From the NCBI RefSeq assembly GCF_003033925.1, contig NZ_CP028365.1, positions 2,604,001 to 2,668,000 of the forward strand: a stretch of DNA of 64,000 nt, given 5' to 3'. The stretch comes from Tannerella serpentiformis (GTDB lineage Bacteria; Bacteroidota; Bacteroidia; Bacteroidales; Tannerellaceae). Numbering within the stretch: position 1 is the stretch's first letter; each line of letters starts with the position of its first letter. The position numbers and the translations under genes are program-made. Shown piece after piece: positions 9,417 to 18,069 of this stretch. The notes beneath the pieces are model-generated. The model was not told the origin of the DNA. It did not search any database and worked only from the letters and a program-made list of their open reading frames with translations.

Positions 9417-10511
9417 TTATTCGGGGTTCTTTGAGTGATAGTAGTCTACCTTCTCGGCGTTCTTGGTGTGGTTCATCCACAATTGACGGACATTTTCGCG
9501 CTCGAGGAGGCCATTCATGATCTGAGTCTCGTCTGAGCAGTCGTAGCCCATGGTCTTGAAGTACATTTTCCAGCTCGTGTCTTCCACTTCACCCTCTTCA
9601 TTGGGCTGGAATGGGGTCTTGGCGACGTCGTTGCCAGCCATATCGTTGTGGGCATGGTCGCCGGAGATGGACATGAGGGGTGTGCAGTAGACGCGGCCCT
9701 TGCTGACGCCTGCTTTGACCATTCTTTCGCGAACGAAGGTCTTGAAGTTGTCCTTCATGTCGACCGTACCGACGTAGTAGTTTTTGTTGATCTTCTGGAG
9801 CGCCTGTTCCAGCTGCGTGTAACGGATGTTCGCCTTGTAGATGTCGTATGAATCGGGGTTACCGTGGCCCATGAAGGCTACGATGCCCTGCTTGGCGTAG
9901 TTAGCGTAGTTCGCATCAAGCGCTTTGGCGAGTGCCTTGACGTCCTTATCGGCGTCGGCCATGAGGGGAAGGCCTAAACGGAGGGTGACCTTCTTCAAAT
10001 AGGCGTCGTCGAGGTCTCCCAGACTGTTGTTAGCGAAATCCTTCATGTAGTTGATCACTCGGCCGTACTCTTCGCCCGGAATCACTTGCAGAGACTGGAC
10101 AATAATCTCGCTGTACTGTACGCGTCCGAAGGCTTCGAGCCAAAAGTTGGGCGAGTAGTAGTGACGCACCTCGGCTTTGGCCTCTCCCTCGTCCTTGGCG
10201 TGCTCGCCCGCGGCGGCGCGGTTGATGCAAATGGCGGAGGAGAAGGACAGGAAGACGTCGTAGTCGGGGAATGCCTTCTTGTATTCGGCTACGGTGTTGT
10301 CGAAGGCCAGAAAGGCGCGCTGCCATGTGGACCCGAAGGCCACGAGCAGGATCACTTTGTCGTGTTTCTTACCCGTCTTGACGGTGTTGTCTACCGATTG
10401 TTGGTAGCGCTCCACGTTCGTGATGGGTTCTTCACTCTTGTCGCAGGAGTTGAGGCTCACTGCGAGGACGATGGCCATTGCAGCCAAGATCCATGTCTTA
10501 ATTCTCTTCAT
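9417..10511 (-). CDS. CbiK-like chelatase lipoprotein
   Basis: A 364-residue lipoprotein (lipobox cysteine C23, then DKSEEP, an acidic surface-export type tail) fused to a CbiK-family chelatase fold. CbiK inserts cobalt into sirohydrochlorin in anaerobic B12 synthesis. Family marks are VILLVAFGS at 53-61, GHGNPDSYD at 215-223 and SGDHAHNDMAG at 283-293; H216 and H286/H288 are candidate metal ligands. Porphyromonas gingivalis IhtB is a comparable haem-binding CbiK-like lipoprotein. Here it is the last gene of a cobalamin-riboswitch operon and overlaps the preceding receptor gene by 14 bases. It may therefore act on corrinoids or tetrapyrroles at the cell surface instead of in cytoplasmic synthesis. 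The precise reaction is unproven. Confidence 0.85.
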   Translation of the reverse strand: MKRIKTWILAAMAIVLAVSLNSCDKSEEPITNVERYQQSVDNTVKTGKKHDKVILLVAFGSTWQRAFLAFDNTVAEYKKAFPDYDVFLSFSSAICINRAAAGEHAKDEGEAKAEVRHYYSPNFWLEAFGRVQYSEIIVQSLQVIPGEEYGRVINYMKDFANNSLGDLDDAYLKKVTLRLGLPLMADADKDVKALAKALDANYANYAKQGIVAFMGHGNPDSYDIYKANIRYTQLEQALQKINKNYYVGTVDMKDNFKTFVRERMVKAGVSKGRVYCTPLMSISGDHAHNDMAGNDVAKTPFQPNEEGEVEDTSWKMYFKTMGYDCSDETQIMNGLLERENVRQLWMNHTKNAEKVDYYHSKNPE

Positions 10512-12702
10512 AATCGTTACTATTTAGGTTGGTAATCGTGTCTTTTTCGTGCTTCACCTTCTTGCCTTTAGCAAAGCGTACGGTGAGCGAGGCGTAAACG
10601 GTGCGCCCGGGCGTCATGGTGCCCAAATGGAGGCCGTGCGGGGTACGGTCGCAATAATTGAAGAGGTTATCCACGCCAGCTTCGAGACGATAAGTCATAT
10701 GACGTGCGCGTCCGAGGTCGTGGGTGGTAGAAAGTCGCCAGATTTGGAAGCCTTTCCCGTCGCCGTTGATCTGATAATATCGCTTGGATGAGGCGCGTCC
10801 GTAAAGTCCGGCGGTAAAATGATAGGCGGGAGAGAAATCGTGGCTCCAGGTGACGAATGCATTGGCCTTGTGGTGGGCTGTCCCGTCGATGATGACGGAT
10901 TTCATGCGGTCGTGAGTGGCGTCGTAGAGATTGGCGTCGGTATTGAGGTAGCTGTATCCGGCGCCGATGGTAAAGGCGCGGACTGCATATCGAAGACTAA
11001 TGTCTACGCCGTACGTTTTGGCGCTTTCGAGGTTCTTGTACTGGCGCACTTTGACGGGGTCGTACCTCGCCACCAGGTCACCAGGGGCTTGCGAGGTGGG
11101 GATGGTGACTAAGGTGATCATGTGGTCCAGTCGGTTGAAGTATCCGGTGACTGACAGGGAGAGGCCACGGCTTCCCAGATATTCGGCACCGAGAGAAAAG
11201 TAGTCGGAGGTCTGCGGACGGAGGTCGGTGTTACCTAAATAGAGGTGGGTGCCGGCCATCTCGCGGATGTAACGGTAGAAAAGTTCCTTGGGAGTGGGCG
11301 TTTTGAATCCGCGACTCCATACCGCGCGCAGGCGGTAGTCTCCGAGGCTGAGCATGGCAGCAATTTTCGGTGTGAGCTTGAACCGCCCGAAGCGGGCGTT
11401 ACGATCTACGCGTAGACCCGCCGTGATTTGCAGCGGATCGAGCAGCCCGAACTCATCTTGTACGAAAACGGCCGCGGTTTGGTCTGACGCCTTACCGTCA
11501 ATGACGCGCATCGGCGCCTTGAGCCAGTCGTAGCGCCATTCAAGGCCCGCACTGAGCGTGTTTTCGAAGGGTAAGCGGAAGACACCCTTCAGCGCGGCCA
11601 AGGTGCGCTGCTGATCGCTCTGCAGATCCGTCTGCCCGGGGAAATAAGGGTAGTACGGCGTATATCGACCATTGATATAGCCATCGATGAGGGTGGTGTC
11701 AGTGAAATTGTAGTAGTAAGCGTGGCGATCCCAGCTCACGTCGAGCGTGAGGAGGTCCGTTCGGTTCAGCTTCCATTTACCCCCGACGGCTGCGGAGGCG
11801 TTGCCGTACTGAAGATCGTAGGTCTTCACGTCTACGGAGGGGTATTTCCCGCTCGGGCGGTAGATGCGTTTGCCATAGATGCTTCCGGCGGCGTAGAGTT
11901 CGAGGTCGCGCGTCGGAGAGAAGCCGAGTCGCTCGGACAGTTGCCAGTTCGTGTTCCTGTTGACTGTCTTATTGCGGGAGTCGGTGATGAGAAATTCCGT
12001 TTGGTTGGGGTCCTCGACAGACGTGTTCTGCCATCCATCGGAGTGCTGAAGCTGAAAGTTGGTCCAGCTGCTGAATCGGCCGATGTTGAAGCCCACGCCG
12101 GTGTGTTGGCGGACATCTCCATACGACCCGAAGCGCGAAGTATTTTCGAGTAAGACCCCTTCATCGTGCTTTTTGGTGATGATGTTGATCACGCCGGCCA
12201 TTGCATCGCTCCCATAGAGCGCGGACGAGGCGCCGCGGACGATCTCCACCCGCTCGATGTTGTTCGGATCGATGAGCGAGAGCTCATTTTGCCCGCCGAC
12301 ATCGCCGTGAATACGTTTTCCGTCGATCAGGATCAGGATGTAGTTATTGCCCAAGCCATTCATCTGGATATGGCTGCCCATGTCGTCCTCACCAAAGGCG
12401 AAGGAGGCGGTCAATCCCGATAAGATGTCCTCGATGCTCCGTCCGGCGAAGTTCTTGAGCGCCCGGCCCGAGATAATCTCCGTCTGTACGGGTACAGACT
12501 TCAATGTATGTTCCGTACCCGTTGCGGTGACGACTACCTCGTCGAGTGCAATGTTCTTCATCGCCTCGTTGGGGCGCCTCATCGTCGAATCTTGTGCCGA
12601 AACGGCCTGCGCTACCCAAAGTAAGGCGGTGGCAAGGGCCATCCGTCCGGCGACTTTGCAGCGTGGTGCCGATGTGATGTGATGCAAGTGTCTCCGTTTC
12701 AT
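10498..12702 (-). CDS. TonB-dependent receptor (second gene of riboswitch operon)
   Basis: A 734-residue receptor: signal peptide to about residue 36 (AQAVSAQ), TonB-box-like IALDEVVVTATG near 51-62, plug domain with RSIEDILSGL and IERVEIVRGASSALYGSDAM, then a barrel ending in a conserved GRTVYASLTVRF. The SALYGSDAMAGVINIIT stretch is the usual end of the plug in vitamin and siderophore receptors. It overlaps the upstream receptor gene by 4 bases and the CbiK-like gene by 14, so the three are translationally coupled. With the riboswitch upstream the likely cargo is a corrinoid; a haem-like tetrapyrrole is an alternative because of the CbiK-like partner. Confidence 0.88.
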   Translation of the reverse strand: MKRRHLHHITSAPRCKVAGRMALATALLWVAQAVSAQDSTMRRPNEAMKNIALDEVVVTATGTEHTLKSVPVQTEIISGRALKNFAGRSIEDILSGLTASFAFGEDDMGSHIQMNGLGNNYILILIDGKRIHGDVGGQNELSLIDPNNIERVEIVRGASSALYGSDAMAGVINIITKKHDEGVLLENTSRFGSYGDVRQHTGVGFNIGRFSSWTNFQLQHSDGWQNTSVEDPNQTEFLITDSRNKTVNRNTNWQLSERLGFSPTRDLELYAAGSIYGKRIYRPSGKYPSVDVKTYDLQYGNASAAVGGKWKLNRTDLLTLDVSWDRHAYYYNFTDTTLIDGYINGRYTPYYPYFPGQTDLQSDQQRTLAALKGVFRLPFENTLSAGLEWRYDWLKAPMRVIDGKASDQTAAVFVQDEFGLLDPLQITAGLRVDRNARFGRFKLTPKIAAMLSLGDYRLRAVWSRGFKTPTPKELFYRYIREMAGTHLYLGNTDLRPQTSDYFSLGAEYLGSRGLSLSVTGYFNRLDHMITLVTIPTSQAPGDLVARYDPVKVRQYKNLESAKTYGVDISLRYAVRAFTIGAGYSYLNTDANLYDATHDRMKSVIIDGTAHHKANAFVTWSHDFSPAYHFTAGLYGRASSKRYYQINGDGKGFQIWRLSTTHDLGRARHMTYRLEAGVDNLFNYCDRTPHGLHLGTMTPGRTVYASLTVRFAKGKKVKHEKDTITNLNSNDYEEN

Positions 12703-14873
12703 CCTCTAAACTTGATGGATAGGCTTACGTAGACCGAGCGGCCGGGTGTCAGCGTGGCGTAGTTGAAATTGTAGGGCCTGTCGTCGGTGTAATTGAAGAG
12801 GTTTTCGATGCCCACGCCCGGTTCGAGGATCACAGAACGGAGAGAGAACGTGTGGCGGGTGTTGAGATCCCAAACTTGGTAGGCGGGAGCGTAACCGTAG
12901 GTCTTGGAGAAGCGTTCGCTGTTGATGCGACCGTTCAGGTAGACGTTCATCGTGTATCCGCCCCATGTGCGTGTCCATTGCGCGTTGACGTTGGCGGCAT
13001 TCCGGAGACTCTTGTCGATGGGTCGGCCCGTTTCATCGTCTTTCGTGTCGAGGTGAGTGTATCCCGCGCCGATGCGGAAGCCTGCTCCGAGGTAGGCTTG
13101 GGCCGCCACGTTGATGCCGCGGACTTCCGCCTTGTAGACGTTGTCGCGCTGGCGCACTTCCTCGTGTCCGTACTTCTGTTTGGCCTCTTCACCCGTGGCG
13201 ATGGTACGATAATCGATCATATCACGGATGCGATTGTAGAAGAAGTTCGTGCTCACCGTGAAGCGGCTGTGGGCGTACTCGGCATTGAGGGAGAAATAGT
13301 CGCTCTTCTCGGGTTTGAGGTTGAGGTTGCCGATCGTAATGCGGTCGACTGACTTGGTCGTCTCGGAGGCGTACAGTTCCGAGAGTGTGGGAGCGCGAAA
13401 TCCAGCGGCATAGGAGGCTCGGAGGTTCAGACCTCCCTGGCCATACATGAGGGCGACGTTTGGCGTGGCGTAGCTCTTGAAAAATTCGTGGTAGAGGTAA
13501 CGCACCCCAGCTAAGGCTCGCAGTTGGCGGGTGATCGTGATCTCATCTTGTGCGAAGAGGGCCGCGGTGTAGGCCGTTTTGTGGCTGATGTTCTCCGTGG
13601 GACTGCTGAGCATGTCGGCCAAGTACTCCACCCCGACCGATACCTTATTCCGTTCGCCCAGGTTGAAGATCCCCTTCACGTTGGCCTGCTGATTGCGCGT
13701 GCGTTTGCGCACCAATTCGTCGCCTGGCTGGGTCTTGTACGTCTTGCTTGCGTTCAGGAAGTTGTAGCGCGACGAAAAGAAGTCGGCCTGATAGTCCGCC
13801 GTGATGTAGGCATCGGGCGAGAGGAGGTATTTGACGCCTGCGCCCCAGGAGTAGGTGCGGTGCTGGAGGTCGTAATCGTACGCTGCGGCGGGCCGACGCG
13901 TGATGTTGCGGAAGTAGCCGCCTCGCAGCTGGAAGGAGAGGCGATCGGTGGCGTCGTAGGTGAATCGTTGGTTGACGTTGTCGGAGTGAAAGCCGGCGGA
14001 GGCTACCTTCTGCGTCTCCACAAGGCTGTCCTTCTTGTTTCGCTCGTACGGACTGAGTTGCCAGCTTTCGGCTTGGCTGCGGCGATAGGAGGTGTAGGAG
14101 CCGAATCGGCCCGTGTTGACGTCGGCCGCGATCGACTGAGTGAAGCGTCCGTGCGACGTGTAACGCGTGTCGGAAGAGAGGTTGACGGCATGCTTTACGT
14201 CGTTCGTGATGATGTTCACCACGCCGCCGACAGCGTTCGTGCCGTAGAGCGCCGAGGAGGCGCCGCTGAGGATCTCAATGCGCTTGATACGCGAGACGTC
14301 GATGCGTTCGTAGGTGTTGTCGCCACCTATCCGGCGACCGTTTTCGAGGAAGACGAAGTATTTCTCCGGCAGCCCGTTCAGGCTGAGCGTCGTGCCCATA
14401 CCGTTGGTCATGTTCGAGAAGGAGGGGGTCAGTTTTTGCAGGGCTTCGTCGAGGGTTGAGATGCCGGCGTTGCTCAGTTCGCGCGACGTGATCACGTTCA
14501 CGGGCACGGGGCTATTCTTCATCAGGTGATGCGTTCCGGTGCCCGTCACCACCACCTGCCCAAGCTGCACCATACTCTCGCGCATGCGGATCACGACGCC
14601 CGTTTCGCCGCTCCGCACCTCGCGCGCTTCGGTCGTATAGTTCAGGTGTGACACGTTCAGCGTGTGCGTGCCCTCGGGCAGGTTGCTGATCGTAAACTCG
14701 CCGCGCGTATTGGTCACGTCGCCCGTCAGACTGTGGTCCACGCGGATGTTGGCGCCTACCACAGGCTCGTTCGTGTCGGCATTAATCACTCGTCCACTCA
14801 CGCCCGTTTGTGCGCTGAGCGTCATCACCCCGCACAGCCATGCGAGGAGCATTCCTATGTACTTTTTCTTCAT
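12699..14873 (-). CDS. TonB-dependent receptor with N-terminal carboxypeptidase-like domain
   Basis: A 724-residue receptor and the first gene behind the right riboswitch. Signal peptide to about residue 21, then a CarboxypepD_reg-like beta-sandwich (about 24-105, with GRVINADTNEPVVGANIRV and GEFTISNLPEGTHTL). Next come the box LGQVVVTGTG, a plug with ISTLDEALQKLTPSF and SGASSALYGTNAVGGVVNII, and a barrel ending GRSVYVSLSIKFRG. The extra N-terminal domain is common in Bacteroidetes receptors. It shares general layout but not close identity with the following receptor, so the two probably differ in ligand preference. The start ATG lies about 70 bases after the riboswitch B12 box. Confidence 0.9.
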   Translation of the reverse strand: MKKKYIGMLLAWLCGVMTLSAQTGVSGRVINADTNEPVVGANIRVDHSLTGDVTNTRGEFTISNLPEGTHTLNVSHLNYTTEAREVRSGETGVVIRMRESMVQLGQVVVTGTGTHHLMKNSPVPVNVITSRELSNAGISTLDEALQKLTPSFSNMTNGMGTTLSLNGLPEKYFVFLENGRRIGGDNTYERIDVSRIKRIEILSGASSALYGTNAVGGVVNIITNDVKHAVNLSSDTRYTSHGRFTQSIAADVNTGRFGSYTSYRRSQAESWQLSPYERNKKDSLVETQKVASAGFHSDNVNQRFTYDATDRLSFQLRGGYFRNITRRPAAAYDYDLQHRTYSWGAGVKYLLSPDAYITADYQADFFSSRYNFLNASKTYKTQPGDELVRKRTRNQQANVKGIFNLGERNKVSVGVEYLADMLSSPTENISHKTAYTAALFAQDEITITRQLRALAGVRYLYHEFFKSYATPNVALMYGQGGLNLRASYAAGFRAPTLSELYASETTKSVDRITIGNLNLKPEKSDYFSLNAEYAHSRFTVSTNFFYNRIRDMIDYRTIATGEEAKQKYGHEEVRQRDNVYKAEVRGINVAAQAYLGAGFRIGAGYTHLDTKDDETGRPIDKSLRNAANVNAQWTRTWGGYTMNVYLNGRINSERFSKTYGYAPAYQVWDLNTRHTFSLRSVILEPGVGIENLFNYTDDRPYNFNYATLTPGRSVYVSLSIKFRG

Positions 14874-14944
14874 ATGTGACTATTGAATATATCCATCGTC
14901 AGTCCTCCGCCGCCCTGGCCCCGGGGCGTGCGACATCAAGCTGT

Positions 14945-15140
14945 GTCCTGGCAGGTTTCCTGACTTCCCCCTAAAGAACCGAGGGCCTTCCCATCGCGTG
15001 TCTGTGCACGCCGACAGTGGCATTGCGGATGGCTCTTCTTTTTGCTTTGAACGAGGGGGGTTACAGTAGCGGGCACTGTTCCGGACTCTCACCGGATTCC
15101 CTTTTCATGCAGCGCGACGGACGCCGATCGCTGCATCACC
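14945..15140 (-). ncRNA. Cobalamin riboswitch (right)
   Basis: On the minus strand the aptamer parts occur in order: GGGAATCCGGTGAGAGTCCG, CAGTGCCCGCTACTGTAA, GCCACTGTCGG, GGGAAGGCCC and the B12 box AGTCAGGAAACCTGCC at 14950-14965. It precedes the two TonB receptors and the CbiK-like gene. Together with the aptamer at 3010-3190 it brackets a 12-kb region of corrinoid-related genes. Confidence 0.95.
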
Positions 15141-15150
15141 AAAACGCGGG

Positions 15151-15158
15151 CAAAATTA
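15151..15158 (-). promoter_or_regulatory. -7 box TAATTTTG of the right riboswitch operon
   Basis: TAnnTTTG match about 10 bases upstream of the riboswitch 5' edge on the minus strand. Confidence 0.55.
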
Positions 15159-15268
15159 GGCGCTGTTTTTATAATTCCCATACCGCACCCTCACATCGAT
15201 TCGCGTTTACGGTCGGCCCCCGTCCGTCGGCTGGTCTTTGATCTGGAAATCTTAGTAGGGCAGATTGT

Positions 15269-15735
15269 GTTTTTTATCAGATCGCATGAAATACAGTGCG
15301 AATCCAATTTGTTTGATACAAAATGCCCTGCAATCCGAAGCAATACAAAATGGATTCACATCAGATTGTACGCCATACGAAGTGAGTCAATTTTGATTCA
15401 GATCAGATTTCGTGCAATCCGATGCAATTCAAAATTGATTCGTTTCAGATTTCACGCCATGCGGAGTAAATCAAATCTGTTTCACATGAAATGCCGTGCA
15501 ATCTGAAGCAATACAAAATGGATTCACGCCAGATTGCATACCATACGAAGCAAATCCAATTTGTTTCACATGAGATGCCGTGCAATCCGATGCAAAACAA
15601 AATTGATTCGCTCCAGATTGCACGACATATGGAGAAAATCAATTTTGATTCAGTTCAGATGTCGTGCAATCCGATGCAAAACAAAATTGATTTACATCAG
15701 ATTGCACGCCATACGGTGTAAATCAGAATTGCTTT
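15269..15735. repeat. Tandem array, 12 register positions of exactly 42 bp, AT-rich
   Basis: The motif GATTC/GTTTC recurs at 15269, 15311, 15353, 15395, 15437, 15479, 15521, 15563, 15605, 15647, 15689 and 15731 without any insertion or deletion. Two unit types, one with GCAATCCGATGCAAAACAAA and one with CAGATTGCACGCCATACGGA, roughly alternate, giving a higher order of about 84 bp. The inner palindrome is looser here (AATCAATTTTGATT). The base composition is much more AT-rich than the neighbouring genes. Confidence 0.9.
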
Positions 15736-16072
15736 AATGCATAGGTTCTGCATAATAAGGGGAGAGGGAATGGTATCGGGTAAGATTACTTGCCATCTGA
15801 CCCTATCCAGCATGGCGGCAGATCGCAGTTTGCCATCAGGGGGCAGCGCACGGAGATTTTCCGACGGATGTAGCCCGTAGTTGGGAGCGCGCGGGGTGTC
15901 GTCATTCAAGGGATTCTGTGTCTGAAAACGCACCGCAGAGAATCCATTCTTCGCAGGCGATTTCCTGTGTGAAAACGTTAGAAATGGGGCGTAAACATGC
16001 CTGTTTCTGTTAAAAATGAACTGAGAACAGGGTTGAAAGCATGTTCTACAACATGTTTTCGGGGAGTAGCTC
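15736..16072. other. Intergenic, no gene seen
   Basis: No convincing reading frame or structured RNA was recognised. The stretch is less GC-rich than coding DNA and ends in a promoter-like box. Confidence 0.4.
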
Positions 16073-16080
16073 TATCTTTG
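16073..16080 (+). promoter_or_regulatory. -7 box TATCTTTG before the small ORF
   Basis: Exact TAnnTTTG match 13 bases before the first ATG of the small ORF, implying a very short leader. Confidence 0.5.
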
Positions 16081-16093
16081 CGGCGGTTATTCA

Positions 16094-16264
16094 ATGAAGG
16101 AGTTTATGAGAATGATTGCAGATAAGCAGTGCTTACGTGAATTGGCCATGCTGCAATATCAGGCAGAAAGGTACCGTCTGGCAGGCAATGGCTTTATGAC
16201 CCAGCACCTGTATTCGCGGATCCGCAAAATACGGGAACAGCTGGCCAACAGTGACAAAAATTGA
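16094..16264 (+). CDS. Small uncharacterised basic protein
   Basis: A 56-residue frame beginning MKEFMRMIADKQ and ending ANSDKN. I do not recognise a family. It is helix-prone and basic (LAMLQYQAERYRLAG, then HLYSRIRKIREQL) with no signal peptide. Support for it being real comes from flanking signals: a TAnnTTTG box just upstream, AAGGAG placed before the in-frame ATG codons at 16106 and 16112, and two hairpins with a T-run downstream. If the AAGGAG is the ribosome site, the product starts at one of those later ATGs and is 50-52 residues long. It stands alone between a repeat array and the convergent prfC gene. Confidence 0.55.
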   Translation: MKEFMRMIADKQCLRELAMLQYQAERYRLAGNGFMTQHLYSRIRKIREQLANSDKN

Positions 16265-16365
16265 GAAGACATAGCCCTGATGAAACATGCGGGGTATAAG
16301 TGATTGTAAAAGTGGTTATCGAGAAGCAGCGGAGGGAGTAATCCTTTCCGCTGCTGTCATTTTAC

Positions 16366-16410
16366 GGGGTTTGCGTCTCGCTTAGTTCGGACGCAAACCC
16401 CGCGTTTTTT
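16366..16410 (+). terminator. Rho-independent terminator
   Basis: A perfect 12-bp stem (GGGGTTTGCGTC with GACGCAAACCCC, 12-nt loop), then GCG and six T. A weaker hairpin (AGCAGCGGA/TCCGCTGCT, 16325-16355) precedes it. Confidence 0.85.
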
Positions 16411-16446
16411 CTGGGGGTGTCTATCGGGAGAAGTGTCGGGGCGTGA

Positions 16447-18024
16447 TCAGAACTCGGAGGTGAAGTGGAAACGCACGTCGGGAAAGTCCTGCTGCGCCAT
16501 GGTGAGGACGTAGGCCGAGTCGGCCAGGTAGACGTCGCGGCCCTCGTGATCGGAGGCCATGTATTGGGCCTTGCGGCGCATGAAGCTGTCGAGCGCAGCC
16601 TTGTCGTCGCTCTCGATCCAGCAGGCTTTGTAGAGGGGGAGCGGATCCCAGCGACACTGCGCGCCGTACTCGTGCAGCAGGCGGTACTGGATGACCTCGA
16701 ACTGCAATTGCCCGACGGCGCCGATGATCTTGCGACCGTTGAAACGGTTGGTGAAGAGTTGCGCCACGCCCTCGTCCATCAGCTGATCGATGCCTTTGTT
16801 CAGCTGCTTGGCGCGCATAGGGTCGGCGTTTTCGATGTATTTGAAAAGCTCGGGCGAGAAGCGTGGGAGGCCCTTGAACTGGAGCAGCTCGCCCTCGGTC
16901 AGGCTGTCGCCGATCTTGAAGTTGCCCGTGTCCGGTAGGCCGACGATGTCGCCGGCGAAGGCTTCGTCGACGACCTCCTTCTTCTGGGCCATGAAAGCCG
17001 TGGGACTGCTGAAGCGCATCATCTTATCGAGGCGGACGTGGCGATAGTTGGCGTTGCGTTCGAAGCGGCCGGAGCAGACCTTGACGAAGGCGATGCAGCT
17101 GCGGTGATTGGGGTCCATGTTCGCGTGAATCTTGAAGACGAAGCCGGTGAACGTGGGCTCCTCCGGCTGGACGAGTCGCTCGACGGTCTGCACGGGTTGG
17201 GGTGGCGGAGCGATGCGGACGAAGCAGTTGAGCAGCTCGCGGACGCCAAAGTTGTTCAGCGCGGAGCCGAAGAAGACCGGGGCGACGTCGCCACTGAGGT
17301 AGGTCTGGACGTCGAGCGGGGGATAGACGCCCTCAATCAGCTCGATGTCTTCGCGGAGCTGCGCGGCGGACGACTCGCCGATGCGGCGCTCGAGGTCGGG
17401 ATCGGTGAGGTCGCTGAAGGCTACGCTCTCCGTGACCACCTGCTTGTCGGGGCGGTAGAGATCGAGCTTGCGCTCGTAGAGGTTGTAGACGCCTTTGAAG
17501 CGGTCGCCCATTTCGATGGGCCAGCTCAAGGGGCGGACGGTGATTTGAAGCTCGCTCTCGATCTCGTCGAGGAGGTCGAAGGGGGCTTTGCCTTCACGGT
17601 CGAGCTTATTGACGAAGACGATGACGGGTGTCTTGCGCATGCGGCAGACTTCCATCAGTTTGCGGGTCTGTGTCTCGACACCTTTGGCGGCGTCGATGAC
17701 GATGATGACGCTATCGACGGCCGTGAGGGTGCGATAAGTGTCCTCGGCGAAGTCTTGGTGGCCGGGGGTGTCGAGGATGTTGATCTTGTAGCCTTCATAA
17801 TCGAAGGCCATGGCGGAGGTGGCCACGGAGATGCCGCGCTGCTTCTCGATCTCCATCCAGTCGGAGGTGGCGGTGCGGCGGATTTTGTTCGACTTTACGG
17901 CGCCGGCTACGTGGATGGCGCCACCGAAGAGGAGGAGCTTCTCGGTGAGGGTGGTTTTGCCGGCGTCGGGGTGGCTGATGATGGCGAAGGTGCGGCGGCG
18001 GCGGATTTCGTCTTGGAGGGTCAT
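16447..18024 (-). CDS. prfC: Peptide chain release factor 3
   Basis: A 525-residue translational GTPase that recycles class I release factors from the ribosome after termination. GTPase motifs are clear: G1 [13 protein letters not shown] at 17-29, the switch region with [13 protein letters not shown]3 [14 protein letters not shown], and G4 NKLDREGK. Domains II and III follow, with [16 protein letters not shown] and an ending in [11 protein letters not shown]. The length is normal. It is the last gene of a minus-strand run ppa-pncB-DUF4924-rfbD-prfC, separated from rfbD by 45 bases. Confidence 0.96.
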   Translation of the reverse strand: MTLQDEIRRRRTFAIISHPDAGKTTLTEKLLLFGGAIHVAGAVKSNKIRRTATSDWMEIEKQRGISVATSAMAFDYEGYKINILDTPGHQDFAEDTYRTLTAVDSVIIVIDAAKGVETQTRKLMEVCRMRKTPVIVFVNKLDREGKAPFDLLDEIESELQITVRPLSWPIEMGDRFKGVYNLYERKLDLYRPDKQVVTESVAFSDLTDPDLERRIGESSAAQLREDIELIEGVYPPLDVQTYLSGDVAPVFFGSALNNFGVRELLNCFVRIAPPPQPVQTVERLVQPEEPTFTGFVFKIHANMDPNHRSCIAFVKVCSGRFERNANYRHVRLDKMMRFSSPTAFMAQKKEVVDEAFAGDIVGLPDTGNFKIGDSLTEGELLQFKGLPRFSPELFKYIENADPMRAKQLNKGIDQLMDEGVAQLFTNRFNGRKIIGAVGQLQFEVIQYRLLHEYGAQCRWDPLPLYKACWIESDDKAALDSFMRRKAQYMASDHEGRDVYLADSAYVLTMAQQDFPDVRFHFTSEF

Positions 18025-18069
18025 AAGGGGAGAGGGGAGTTTGAAGTAGTCAGAGGAAGTGAGTAGTAG

